Assembly (NCBI GenBank): GCA_031256695.1
Contig: JAIRQB010000101.1
Location: 1 to 10,832 of the forward strand
Source of the DNA: Elusimicrobiota bacterium
Lineage (GTDB): Bacteria; Elusimicrobiota; Endomicrobiia; Endomicrobiales; Endomicrobiaceae
Length of the DNA stretch: 10,832 nt
Direction of reading: 5' to 3'
Below are positions 1-8,382 of the stretch, piece after piece. The position numbers and the translations under genes were made by a program. The notes under the pieces were generated by a model. The model saw only the letters and a program-made list of their open reading frames with translations. It was not told the DNA's origin and did not search any database. Numbering within the stretch: position 1 is the first letter of the stretch; each line of letters opens with the position of its first letter.

Positions 1-1399
1 TTGAAATATCCATTTGACGTCCCTCTGCATCAAATAGATAAATCCAAAAATTATTGTTTTTCTTGCGCTCAAGCGCTATTTCTATAGCGAATTTTCCGTT
101 TTTAAGTTTTATGCGTCCGCTATTGTATTTATTGTCTTCGCTCTGAATTTGAATGAAATAGTCTTTTGGCAAATCCTTCAATTCTTCAAACACTCCCGTT
201 ATCAGTTGGCTGTATTCTGAAGTCAAAGGGTCGTATTGAAGTTTTATCTCATATCTGTTTTTGTCTGCGGCTTTTGTTTCGCAAAACTCTTCGGGGATAA
301 TTTGACTAGCCGCAAAAATACAAGCGCCTTGGGCTATGGCTGTAAAAGGGTCAGAACTTGAATCCGCTTTTATTGAGAGTTCGCTTTCTAATCTCTGTTT
401 TAAGAAAGGCAGTTGAGTGGGAGCGCCTACAAAAATTATTCTGTCTACAGCGCTGTTTTTTATTTTGGCGTCGGATATAGTCTTTTTGCAAAGTTCTATG
501 GTCCTTGCAATCATATTTTCCATAATTTCTTCTAAATCTTTTTGAGACAGTTCAATGCTTTCATAGATGTTTTCGCCGTCAATTTCAGCATCAACTTCTA
601 TTTGCGCCGACGGCATTTGCGAAAGTTGTATTTTTGCCTGCTCGGCGGCATATTTTAATTTTGCAAATTGCGGGGCATATTTAGGCTCTTTGCGTTCAAA
701 GCCGTCTAAATTATATTTGCCGCAAAGGACGGGGATTATCTTGTTTTCTACTATTAAATTGTCAATATCTTTTCCGCCTAAAAAATTGTCTCCGTTGTGG
801 CTAAGCGCTGTTAAATTTCCGTCTCTTAAAGAAATAAGAGCCGCGTCAAAAGTGCCGCCGCCTAAATCATAGACTAAAATATTTTCATTCTGCTCATTTT
901 TAAATCCATATGCCATAGCCGCCGCTATAGGCTCTTGCAATAAAACCACATACTTAAACCCAGCCGCTTCTCCCGCTCTTTTTGTGGCTTCAGCCTGCAG
1001 CGTTGAAAAATATGCAGGATAAGTAATCACTGCAGCCTGAGCGTTTATTTTTTCATTTTTTCTTACGGCGTCTTGCTTTAAAGACAATAGAATTTTGGCT
1101 GAAATCTCTTCGGGCGAAAATTCTTTTTTTGCCCTTGGAAAATATATTTTCTTTTCAGTCCCCATCAGCCTTTTGATTTCAGCCTTATTGTTTTCAAATT
1201 CCTCTTTTACCGCGTCTTTAAAACATCTGAAATAAGGGCGTTTGCCGACTTCTTCAGCGCCCGCTTTATTTATGCCGAATACAGAGGGAGTGTATTCATC
1301 TCCTAAAGCGTTTTTAACTATCTCAACTTTGCCTTTGTTGAAAACCGCTATTTCTGAATTTGTAGTGCCTAAATCTATTCCTATTTCTATGACGCTCAT
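1..1399 (-). CDS. Hsp70/DnaK-like molecular chaperone ATPase, partial (C-terminus beyond the left edge)
   Basis: About 466 codons are visible from the ATG at 1399; the frame stays open to base 1, so the C-terminus is missing. The Hsp70 nucleotide-binding domain is clear: phosphate-1 motif IGIDLGTTNS (residues 6-15), EIKRLMG (75-81, with K76 matching the catalytic Lys70 of DnaK), a VITYPAYF-type segment (124-131), QEPIAAAMAYG (155-165), phosphate-2 motif VYDLGGGTFD (176-185, T183 matching DnaK Thr199), and an adenosine motif VGAPTQLP (324-331) where DnaK has VGGxTRxP. After residue 368 the sequence looks like a diverged beta-type substrate-binding region and lacks the DVTPLSLG stretch typical of DnaK. 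This is therefore more likely an accessory Hsp70 than the housekeeping DnaK. A GGAGG site (1406-1410) lies inside the last codons of the upstream GrpE-like gene, 6 nt from the ATG, which suggests translational coupling. ATPase function is inferred from conserved motifs; the client is unknown. Confidence 0.93.
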   Translation of the reverse strand, partial: MSVIEIGIDLGTTNSEIAVFNKGKVEIVKNALGDEYTPSVFGINKAGAEEVGKRPYFRCFKDAVKEEFENNKAEIKRLMGTEKKIYFPRAKKEFSPEEISAKILLSLKQDAVRKNEKINAQAAVITYPAYFSTLQAEATKRAGEAAGFKYVVLLQEPIAAAMAYGFKNEQNENILVYDLGGGTFDAALISLRDGNLTALSHNGDNFLGGKDIDNLIVENKIIPVLCGKYNLDGFERKEPKYAPQFAKLKYAAEQAKIQLSQMPSAQIEVDAEIDGENIYESIELSQKDLEEIMENMIARTIELCKKTISDAKIKNSAVDRIIFVGAPTQLPFLKQRLESELSIKADSSSDPFTAIAQGACIFAASQIIPEEFCETKAADKNRYEIKLQYDPLTSEYSQLITGVFEELKDLPKDYFIQIQSEDNKYNSGRIKLKNGKFAIEIALERKKNNNFWIYLFDAEGRQMDIS

Positions 1400-1400
1400 C

Positions 1401-1832
1401 CTATTCCTCCGTTTTTATTTCTTTAATTATACGCGCCTTGCTCTCCAATTTTCCGCAAATGACAATGGACGGCTCTATCGTTTCTTTTATCGTATCCGTT
1501 TCAGCGCTTGGATTTTTAACAGTATCTACTATGTCGGCGTTTATGCCTTCATTATATTTCTCGCCCGTATAATCCTTGATTTCAACTCGGTTCAGTTTTA
1601 AGAAATTATAAATCCTGTTTAGAGCGCTTTGCGCCCCCGTCTTTTTATTTTCAGGGAAATTTGAATTTTTAATGATTTTTTCTAAACGCCAAACGGACTT
1701 TGCCAAATCAATAAAATGCCGCTTGTTTTCAGCAAAGGCGTCTTCTGCCGCTAAATGTTTCAACTCTTTTGCCGAAGTCTTTTCTATTATATGCCAATCC
1801 CAAGATTTTCCAATTCCTTTTCTATTTGACAT
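1401..1832 (-). CDS. GrpE-like protein, putative nucleotide exchange factor for the adjacent Hsp70
   Basis: This encodes 143 residues. The first half (about 15-82) is mostly charged helix, as in the long helices of GrpE. The second half (83-139) resembles the compact beta domain of GrpE: a V-x-I-x-DYTGEKYNEG segment (83-96), then PSIVICGKLESKARIIKEI (121-139), comparable in layout to the GrpE ending of a glycine-containing turn followed by strands. The protein is shorter than E. coli GrpE (about 197 residues), mainly at the N-terminus. The stop codon lies one base before the Hsp70 ATG, and that pairing is the strongest support: GrpE ejects ADP from Hsp70. The ATG at 1832 is preceded by AGAGGG about 5 nt upstream. 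The similarity is judged by eye and is weak, so the role is a reasoned assignment. An unrelated Hsp70-associated protein remains possible. Confidence 0.68.
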   Translation of the reverse strand: MSNRKGIGKSWDWHIIEKTSAKELKHLAAEDAFAENKRHFIDLAKSVWRLEKIIKNSNFPENKKTGAQSALNRIYNFLKLNRVEIKDYTGEKYNEGINADIVDTVKNPSAETDTIKETIEPSIVICGKLESKARIIKEIKTEE

Positions 1833-1914
1833 TTTTCCCTCTTTTTTAGATTGAGTGTTTTGAATAAATCTGTATATGCGGCGTCAAAACGCTGTTTGTT
1901 TTGATGCTTTGGCT

Positions 1915-2517
1915 TTAATAATTTTGAACGCCGTAATAAAAAGCGTAATACAAAACTAAAGAAAGTATTAGAAGCAACGCAAAGGAAAGCAAAGGAACGG
2001 CAATATCTGCGCAAAATTGAAGTTTTGAGCGTTTTGGCGAAGTTCCAAATTTTATTTTAGCAGACAAAATTCTTACGCCGGTTATTGAGATTGTTGCATA
2101 AAGAAAACAAAAGAGCAGAGCGGAGGCAGGCTTTCTATCAAGGCTAAGAACAGGCAAGAGTTTCATTGTAATGGCAAATAGCGCAAAAATAATATAACCG
2201 GCTCTATAATTTCTTACGATTAAATAAACAGTTGGAATTTCATATGAAAGAGCAAAAAGCATATCAGCCCAAGTGTGATAGAGTATGCCTCTATGTATCA
2301 TCTCTCTTTCTATTCCGTCTGACATAGAAACTACGTAAAAAGAAAACAACAAACTGAAAGCCCAGTATATTAGTATCAGTATTTTTGGATTTCGTAATGG
2401 TTCAAGTTTTATACCGCCTCTTGCTATCGCTTCAATATATTCTTTTGACGGATATAGGACAGATTTAGCCCAAGATATTTTGAGCGGCTTTTCTTGCGTT
2501 TCTTTTAAATCAGACAT
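1915..2517 (-). CDS. Multi-pass membrane protein of unknown function (200 aa)
   Basis: A hydrophilic N-terminus of about 44 residues is followed by roughly five hydrophobic segments, near residues 45-64, 82-101, 107-125, 131-151 and 171-195. Basic residues occur between them (for example around 152-166), so it should sit in the inner membrane. I do not recognise a family and see no catalytic motif. The start at 2517 is well supported: AGAGGAGG lies immediately upstream, with the GGAGG core at 2523-2527, 5 nt from the ATG. It follows the helicase-nuclease gene by 81 bp and precedes the GrpE-like gene by 82 bp on the same strand, so co-expression is likely. It may be a membrane anchor or effector for the cluster, but that is inference from context. 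Confidence 0.85.
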   Translation of the reverse strand: MSDLKETQEKPLKISWAKSVLYPSKEYIEAIARGGIKLEPLRNPKILILIYWAFSLLFSFYVVSMSDGIEREMIHRGILYHTWADMLFALSYEIPTVYLIVRNYRAGYIIFALFAITMKLLPVLSLDRKPASALLFCFLYATISITGVRILSAKIKFGTSPKRSKLQFCADIAVPLLSFALLLILSLVLYYAFYYGVQNY

Positions 2518-2598
2518 AAATTCCTCCTCTTTTAATTTTTGTATTGGCTGTTTTTTAACAATAAAAACAAAAGCATTTTTTTCATTTTATCCTACAAA

Positions 2599-5500
2599 TC
2601 AGCGCGTCAATTCTTTAAGCCTTTTGTCTAAAGTTTCAATGGGATTTTCCCCGATATTGAATTTGTTTATTCTTAAAAATTTATATCCGTAACCTTCTAT
2701 GATTTTTTGCCTTTCAATATCAGACGGGTTGTAATGTTCCATATAGTTGGACTCATTTATTTCTTCGCCTGCATCTATAAAATGCTCTTTAAAACCGTCG
2801 TATTCAATTACAATTTTATGCTCTCTGTTTCTGTTTTCTTTGTTTTTATAGAGAAGGTGAAAATCAACTCTAAACGAGGGGTGATTGTAGGAAGGGTCTA
2901 ATTGTTTGAAGAGTTTCCCTATTTCATATTGCGCTTCAATTTGAATATTTTCAGCGCCGTTTTGCTTATAAAAATCAGTTTGATAAAACCATTCTTTGAC
3001 CTTAATTTCCATTGGAGACTGCATCCTGCTTGGTGAAATTTGTTTTTTTGCTTCTTCTAAAACGCTGTTATAATACCGTAATGCTTCGCCTATTGTTCCA
3101 TTAAAGTCCTCTATTTTTTTACTCAAAACAAAATGTATTTTTTCTTTGGCTCTGCTAAAACCAACATTTAATCTTTGCGCTCTTATACTCCCGCCGTCAT
3201 TCTCTGTGTTTTTTCCGTCAAATGATTTAAGAAAAATGCCCGTCAATCCGTCGTTTTCTTTATCTGCAACCATTGAATAAAAGACGATATCTCTCTCTTC
3301 GCCTTGACAAGAATCAAAGGTCATAATTTTTAATTTCAAAGTGTCGTAGAAATAAGCGCTGTTTGTATTTCTTCTAATTCTGTCTTGCAATAATTTCTGC
3401 TGATTTGTATGAGGCGTAATTATTCCAACCGTCCGCTTATCCCCGTTGTTTTTCATTTTTTCCAACTCATCAATTATCTTGTCAACTTCCGCGGCATTTG
3501 TATTTTTTTTCAAGCCCTCTTTGCTTTTTGCCGTATTTTCCGTATATGAGAATTCAATAATATCTTGAATATTTTTATCCGTTATTTTCATTATTTGCAG
3601 AGAATTTTCGTAGAAATGTTTGTTTGAAAAAGAGATTATCTCTTTATAACTTCTAAAATGCTGCCGCAGGCTTGTTCCGTAATTTCTTATATGCTCTAAG
3701 AATTCAAGAATAGAAGTTTTAATATCAAGCCATTGAAGTTTTGATAAATATATTGGATTTTGCGAAATATTTGTCTTGAAATTTGCTGCTATGTTATTTT
3801 TATAGCCGTTATTGGCATCTGTGCTGGCGAATGCGGTTTTGACATTGCTAAATTGTTCTTTGTCTCCTAAAACTAAAACTTTTTTAGCGCGCAAAAGAGC
3901 GGGAAAAGCCTGCGCCACGCTTACTTGCGAAGCCTCGTCTATAATTATCAAATCAAACATTCCCAATTCCAATGGAATATATTGAGAATAATCTCTTATA
4001 CCCGCAATTATACAAGGGAATGTTTCTTTTAGAAGTTCAAAATATTCTTTTGGAAATTTGCCTTTCTTGCGGACAATGTCGACAATCGTTTTAATGGCGC
4101 TTTTGCGATTTTGATAGGAATTGACGGCTTTGTCGCTTAAATAAACACTCATCTGCTCTGCGGCTAAAGTCTGAATTTCATCAGTCATTGCTTTATAATC
4201 GCAGTGACCGTGCTGAAAGTATTTCGCAGTCTCTTGTCTTAATGAAATAAATTTTTTTAGTTGTTTAAAATCAGCCTCAGAAAGCGCCGATAATTCATTA
4301 TCAAGCATAGTTTTAAAAGAATATAAATCTAATCCAAGTTGTTTTAGGCTGTTAGGATATTTCGGCAGTTTTTTTTCTAACAATTCTATGTCTGCAGCGC
4401 TTTGAGTTAAATCTTTTAAGACGGCGAGTATGTCAGGCTTTTTATTGATTGCGCTCAAAAGCTTTAAATAATCAAGAGTAAAATCAAATTTTTCCGTAAA
4501 AACTTTTTGACGTGAAAGCGCATATCGGCAAAGTTCTGAAAATTTTATGAGTTGTTTAACGCTTCTGCTAAACTTAAAATCCGATTTGTTTACTTTTAAG
4601 TTTGCCGCAAATTCGCCGTTTAACTTGTCAATTTTTTTTGACGGAAAAGGCGGTATAAAACCAAATATTTTTAAATTGCTGTAAAGTTTTATAAAGCGTT
4701 CCAATTCTAAAAAAGAATTTTCACAAAAACCGTCAAAAAGAAAAAAGACTTCGCACCATCTATTGTCTCTTGTTGAATTTATATCGCTCAAAATCTCTTT
4801 TATAAATTGCAAGTATTTTAAAAATTGAGCGGATTTTTGAAAGCGCTCTATTGAAAAGTCTATCAACTCTTTTGTTTCGGCGCTCAAATCAGTTTTTTCT
4901 TTTAAAGATAAAAACGCTTTTCTGAAATCCTCAATGTCGTCAGCGCCTTTGTTATTTAAAATTTCCTCAATATCAACGGGGCAGCCGCGTTTTTCATAGA
5001 TGTTTTCTATTCTGCACAGTTGCGATATTTTTTCAAGCGAGATTTCTTCAAATTCTGAGATTTCTTTGTTTAAATCATTTGTCAGTATGCGTATTTGTTT
5101 CTTTTTTAGCGCTTCGCTATTTTTATTTTGATAGGCAACGATAATGTTTTGTAATTTTGCTATAGCATTATTATTCAAAATGTCTCTGATATTATTGCCC
5201 GTTTTGCCAAGCCTTAAAATCGCATTTTGAATATCTGCGCCTTGCCGGTTTTTATCCATTGTTTGAGTAATTTTATCTTCAACGACGTCTAAAGCCTCTT
5301 TCTTATCAGATAAGACCAAGACAGATTTTCCTTTTAAAACTAAGTCAAAAATAATACCCGTAATAGTATGGCTTTTTCCCGTCCCGGGAGGTCCTTGAAC
5401 CTCTATGTACTTGCATTTATCATTGTTTATAGCGGATAAAATTTTCCTCTGTTCTCTATTTAGCGGAATGGGATTGTCAAAAACTAATCTATCGCATATT

Positions 5501-7014
5501 TCCATACCGCCCCATTCTTCATCAACATCGTCAAAAATTACAATAGGCTCTTTCTCGCTTATAAAGCCGTCTGGACCTATTATTATATCTGAGAAAATTC
5601 CAGCAAGACTGCTGTCTTTGTCAAAATTATTTAGGAGTTCTTCATAATCGTTGACTATAGCCTCGTCGCCTTTGTCAAACAAAGCGATATATAAATTGTT
5701 TGAAATTGAAATTCCAAATTCTTTATTTACGGCGTATTGAAAATCAAAATTGTCTATATATATGTTTTTATTTAGATTAAAAGAATTTGATGCGGCGCTT
5801 AAAATATCTGAAATCATTTTTTTGAAATCGTCTTTTTTACCGTCTTCTAATTCAAAAATCCTTTCGCCTACGGATATATTTGAATTTCTATTGAATCTAT
5901 CGTTGAATTGCGCGCTTATATACTCAAAAACTCTTTTATTGATATATGCCCTTGGGGCAAATTTTAACGTCAATTTTGTTTTTGCATTTTTATCTATTTC
6001 TAATTCTATGGGAATATAAAAAAGCGGGTATTTTTCATTGTCAAAAGAAATATCGCAAAAATACAAATAAAGTTCTTCATTGTTTGAGAGATTTTTGTTT
6101 TCTCTAATTTCATACCCCGCTTCAAATAAATCTTTTGACTCTTCATCTTTTGGCAATTTATTAAAAAATGAGCGCAGATAATTTATAAATCTAATGTAGG
6201 TAAAAGTATTTTCAAATTCCTTTTGCGCCGTTATTTTTTTCTTTATTGATGCGTTAAGAGGAGTAGTTTTATTAGACTCCGCTCTTTTAAATATTTCAGA
6301 CAGCCTGTCGCCGGTCTTACCGTTTTGATTTTGAAATGTGTCAAATAACTCTGCAGTAACCGCGCTTGATGCGGTATTTTTATTTTCTTTCTTTGCCGTA
6401 TCGTTTGTTTCAACGTTTTCTTTATTTATTTTTGACAACGCTTCCTTATAAATGTTTGCTATTGTTAAACAGAAAAAATCTGTCAATTCTTCCTTCAAAT
6501 CAATATCTTTTAAATCCAATTCGGCAATTTTATCCATTAAATATGGAATTATTGTTTTTTTCAATATAGAAGACAGCGCTTCCATATTATCAGAAGTAAA
6601 TTCTTTTTCTATTCTGATTTGCGCCGCTTCTATTTTTATTTCATTTAAAATGGATTGAATTTTTCCGCCTTCTTTGCCGATAACTTTAAATAAACTCTCT
6701 ATTGCGCTTTCTGTCTGACTGTTTTTAGAAAACTCTTGCATAAATTGCTTGTGTTTTCCTTTTGGAATATCAATATTGTCTATGGAATAATCGCTGATTT
6801 TTCTTAACATTTCTTTATAAAAAGATGGATAACTTTCATTGTTTAAGACGATGAGAGAAAGATATTCGCTGTCTTTTTGATTGAGAATAGAACGTTTTGG
6901 GCTTTTCTTTTTATTTTTAAAATCTGTTTCTAAAAAATCTCTGTAATAAGAAAGAAGCGCCTTTATAAAAAGCGCTTTTTTATCGGCTTGTTCTATGCTT
7001 TCATTTTTATTCAT
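2599..7014 (-). CDS. Large SF1 (DUF4011/Upf1-like) helicase with C-terminal PD-(D/E)XK-type nuclease domain
   Basis: Translation from the ATG at 7014 gives 1471 residues. Residues 1-200 are mainly helical, followed by a low-complexity charged linker. A segment with YPLFYIPIEL (from 329) resembles the domain before the motor in DUF4011 helicases. Motor motifs: PLNREQ (517-522), Walker A GPPGTGKS (541-548), Ia VLVLSDKKEALDVV (565-578), Walker B DLIIIDEAS (1021-1029), III GDKEQ (1050-1054), LRQHFRS (1116-1122), V around Q1237-G1238-E1239, and VI LNVGFSRAKEK (1282-1292, with R1288). About 470 residues, partly coiled-coil-like, separate Walker A from Walker B. The C-terminus has RVDFH (D1384), IEYDG (E1404, D1406) and a later IERQK...FLRIN block, as in Vsr/DUF559-like nucleases. 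It should unwind and cut nucleic acid using ATP. An in-frame TTG at 7026 would add four residues and overlap the upstream stop; I prefer the ATG, which starts 2 bp after that stop. Confidence 0.93.
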   Translation of the reverse strand: MNKNESIEQADKKALFIKALLSYYRDFLETDFKNKKKSPKRSILNQKDSEYLSLIVLNNESYPSFYKEMLRKISDYSIDNIDIPKGKHKQFMQEFSKNSQTESAIESLFKVIGKEGGKIQSILNEIKIEAAQIRIEKEFTSDNMEALSSILKKTIIPYLMDKIAELDLKDIDLKEELTDFFCLTIANIYKEALSKINKENVETNDTAKKENKNTASSAVTAELFDTFQNQNGKTGDRLSEIFKRAESNKTTPLNASIKKKITAQKEFENTFTYIRFINYLRSFFNKLPKDEESKDLFEAGYEIRENKNLSNNEELYLYFCDISFDNEKYPLFYIPIELEIDKNAKTKLTLKFAPRAYINKRVFEYISAQFNDRFNRNSNISVGERIFELEDGKKDDFKKMISDILSAASNSFNLNKNIYIDNFDFQYAVNKEFGISISNNLYIALFDKGDEAIVNDYEELLNNFDKDSSLAGIFSDIIIGPDGFISEKEPIVIFDDVDEEWGGMEICDRLVFDNPIPLNREQRKILSAINNDKCKYIEVQGPPGTGKSHTITGIIFDLVLKGKSVLVLSDKKEALDVVEDKITQTMDKNRQGADIQNAILRLGKTGNNIRDILNNNAIAKLQNIIVAYQNKNSEALKKKQIRILTNDLNKEISEFEEISLEKISQLCRIENIYEKRGCPVDIEEILNNKGADDIEDFRKAFLSLKEKTDLSAETKELIDFSIERFQKSAQFLKYLQFIKEILSDINSTRDNRWCEVFFLFDGFCENSFLELERFIKLYSNLKIFGFIPPFPSKKIDKLNGEFAANLKVNKSDFKFSRSVKQLIKFSELCRYALSRQKVFTEKFDFTLDYLKLLSAINKKPDILAVLKDLTQSAADIELLEKKLPKYPNSLKQLGLDLYSFKTMLDNELSALSEADFKQLKKFISLRQETAKYFQHGHCDYKAMTDEIQTLAAEQMSVYLSDKAVNSYQNRKSAIKTIVDIVRKKGKFPKEYFELLKETFPCIIAGIRDYSQYIPLELGMFDLIIIDEASQVSVAQAFPALLRAKKVLVLGDKEQFSNVKTAFASTDANNGYKNNIAANFKTNISQNPIYLSKLQWLDIKTSILEFLEHIRNYGTSLRQHFRSYKEIISFSNKHFYENSLQIMKITDKNIQDIIEFSYTENTAKSKEGLKKNTNAAEVDKIIDELEKMKNNGDKRTVGIITPHTNQQKLLQDRIRRNTNSAYFYDTLKLKIMTFDSCQGEERDIVFYSMVADKENDGLTGIFLKSFDGKNTENDGGSIRAQRLNVGFSRAKEKIHFVLSKKIEDFNGTIGEALRYYNSVLEEAKKQISPSRMQSPMEIKVKEWFYQTDFYKQNGAENIQIEAQYEIGKLFKQLDPSYNHPSFRVDFHLLYKNKENRNREHKIVIEYDGFKEHFIDAGEEINESNYMEHYNPSDIERQKIIEGYGYKFLRINKFNIGENPIETLDKRLKELTR

Positions 7015-7016
7015 CT

Positions 7017-7631
7017 TTATTTCCAATCCATCTTTTGATTGTAATTTTCCATAGCGAGAGAAAAACTAATGTATTGAACGGGCAATATAGATATAAAAAC
7101 TATCAATGCCAAAATTATCGGCGGCAAAAAACCAAATAGCAGCGATAGCAAAATGTAAAGGCAAAGCCCGATATTTATGGTAAAAGCGGTAATTTGATTT
7201 AGAGGCGTCGGGTCTTTGCGCGTTAAATGATTAAATTCAGCCGCCATAAAAAACGGATAAACTAAAAATATGTATTTTAAAGATTTTGGGATTATATTGA
7301 GAAAATAAGTAAAAACTGTCCAATATCCTAAATAACAAAATAAAACAATGATTGCGGTTGTCAAAGTCAAAGTGATAATAAGAAGCAATACAAATGAATT
7401 TTTATTTGTCTGTTTATCCATTAAAGAGGCAAAAGGCGCAACAATTAAATATAAAAAGGAATTTGCAAAAGACAGTATCCATAGAGATGCGAAAGACGCT
7501 ATAAGGAAAAACAACAATTTGAGGAAAGTTTCATTTATAAAAATAAAAACAAGCCCTATAGCAAAACAGACTGCTAAAATTAGCGTTGTAATATTGTCTA
7601 TAAATGCAATATGGGGATTTGCTCCGTTCAT
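7017..7631 (-). CDS. Multi-pass membrane protein of unknown function (204 aa)
   Basis: A very hydrophobic protein with about six predicted membrane segments, near residues 12-32, 36-69 (possibly two helices), 79-103, 118-133, 147-168 and 170-192. Short polar loops include DKQTNKN (72-78) and NHLTRKDPTPLNQ (134-146). No known family or active-site motif is apparent. The ATG at 7631 overlaps the stop of the upstream Sel1-repeat gene in an ATGA arrangement, with AAGGAGA about 6-7 nt before the start, so translation is probably coupled. Its stop is 2 bp before the helicase-nuclease ATG. This tight packing argues that it works with the helicase and the Sel1 protein, perhaps as a membrane anchor. 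It shows no convincing sequence similarity by eye to the other membrane protein of the cluster. Confidence 0.87.
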   Translation of the reverse strand: MNGANPHIAFIDNITTLILAVCFAIGLVFIFINETFLKLLFFLIASFASLWILSFANSFLYLIVAPFASLMDKQTNKNSFVLLLIITLTLTTAIIVLFCYLGYWTVFTYFLNIIPKSLKYIFLVYPFFMAAEFNHLTRKDPTPLNQITAFTINIGLCLYILLSLLFGFLPPIILALIVFISILPVQYISFSLAMENYNQKMDWK

Positions 7632-8380
7632 TTTTTATCTCCTTTTTTAATTTGGTCTTTAAGAACTTGCAGAAATTCTTGCGCTTCATTATCGCCTTGT
7701 TCCGATGCTTTTTGAAACCACTTTATCGCTTTCGCATAATCTTGCTTGATGCCGGCATATATTATTCCTAAACAAAGTTGAGACTTTATATGCCCTTGTT
7801 CAGCCGCTTTTTGAAACCACTTTTCCGCTTCAGCATAATCTTGCTTGACAATTCCGCCATTGTAATATGTTTGCCCCAATTCAAATTGAATATTAGCATC
7901 GCCTTGTTCTGCAACTTTTTTATACCATTTAAATGCTTCAGTATAGTTTTGCTCTACTCCATCGCCGTTGTAGTACATACTTGCTAAGTTATTCTGAGCT
8001 TCTACAACCCCTTGTTCCGCAGATTTTTTATACCACTTAAACGCTTCTGTATATTCTTTTCTCGCCAGATAAAACTGTCCTAAATTATATTGAGATTTAG
8101 CAAATCCCTGCTCGGCTGATTTCTTATACCATTTAAACGCTTTCTTATGGTTTTGGCTTATTCCATCGCCGTTAGAATATAAATTAGCTAAACAACCTTG
8201 GGCAGCAGCATGTCCTCTTTCAGCCGCTTGTTTCCACATCTTAAACGCTTTAGAATGATTTTCTTTAAAACTTTCTCCGTTATAATACTTATACCCTAAA
8301 AGATATAAATCTTCCGGTGTTACCTTAAATCCGCTTGTCTTAACGCTTTTTCTTATAAAACTAAATAATTTCTTGAACAT
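7628..8380 (-). CDS. Sel1-repeat (TPR-like) protein without signal peptide
   Basis: This encodes 250 residues. After a basic N-terminus (MFKKLFSFIRKSVK) come six Sel1-like repeats, near residues 24-57, 58-93, 94-125, 126-161, 162-197 and 198-230, then a charged helical cap. Repeats carry the typical YYNGDGV-x-QNY-x-EAFKWYKK-x-AEQG pattern; the third and sixth are short by a few residues in the loop. Such solenoids bind proteins and act as scaffolds or adaptors; no enzyme motif is present. No hydrophobic signal follows the basic start, so it is probably cytoplasmic, unlike its larger relative upstream. It is preceded by AAGGAGG 7 nt from the ATG, inside a leader identical over 48 bp to that of the 711-residue Sel1 gene. 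It overlaps the next membrane protein gene by 4 bp and heads the compact operon. Confidence 0.95.
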   Translation of the reverse strand: MFKKLFSFIRKSVKTSGFKVTPEDLYLLGYKYYNGESFKENHSKAFKMWKQAAERGHAAAQGCLANLYSNGDGISQNHKKAFKWYKKSAEQGFAKSQYNLGQFYLARKEYTEAFKWYKKSAEQGVVEAQNNLASMYYNGDGVEQNYTEAFKWYKKVAEQGDANIQFELGQTYYNGGIVKQDYAEAEKWFQKAAEQGHIKSQLCLGIIYAGIKQDYAKAIKWFQKASEQGDNEAQEFLQVLKDQIKKGDKK

Positions 8381-8382
8381 CT

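Noticed and set aside
567..1601. Plus-strand open frames of about 100-120 codons opposite the Hsp70 and GrpE-like genes.
   Set aside because: They are antisense shadows of strongly supported minus-strand genes and show no recognisable protein features.
1787..2014. A 75-codon minus-strand frame overlapping the end of the 200-aa membrane gene and the start of the GrpE-like gene; its tail is helix-like (KKREKCQIEKELENLG).
   Set aside because: It overlaps two better-supported genes, begins inside the membrane gene without a ribosome site, and the GrpE-like gene has its own good start. A frameshifted N-terminal extension of the GrpE-like protein was considered, but nothing else supports it.
6951..6980. 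AAGCGC/GCGCTT inverted repeat with a following T-run on the + strand, looking like a terminator.
   Set aside because: It lies inside the early coding region of the helicase (KALFIKALL), faces away from the direction of transcription, and no + strand gene needs it.
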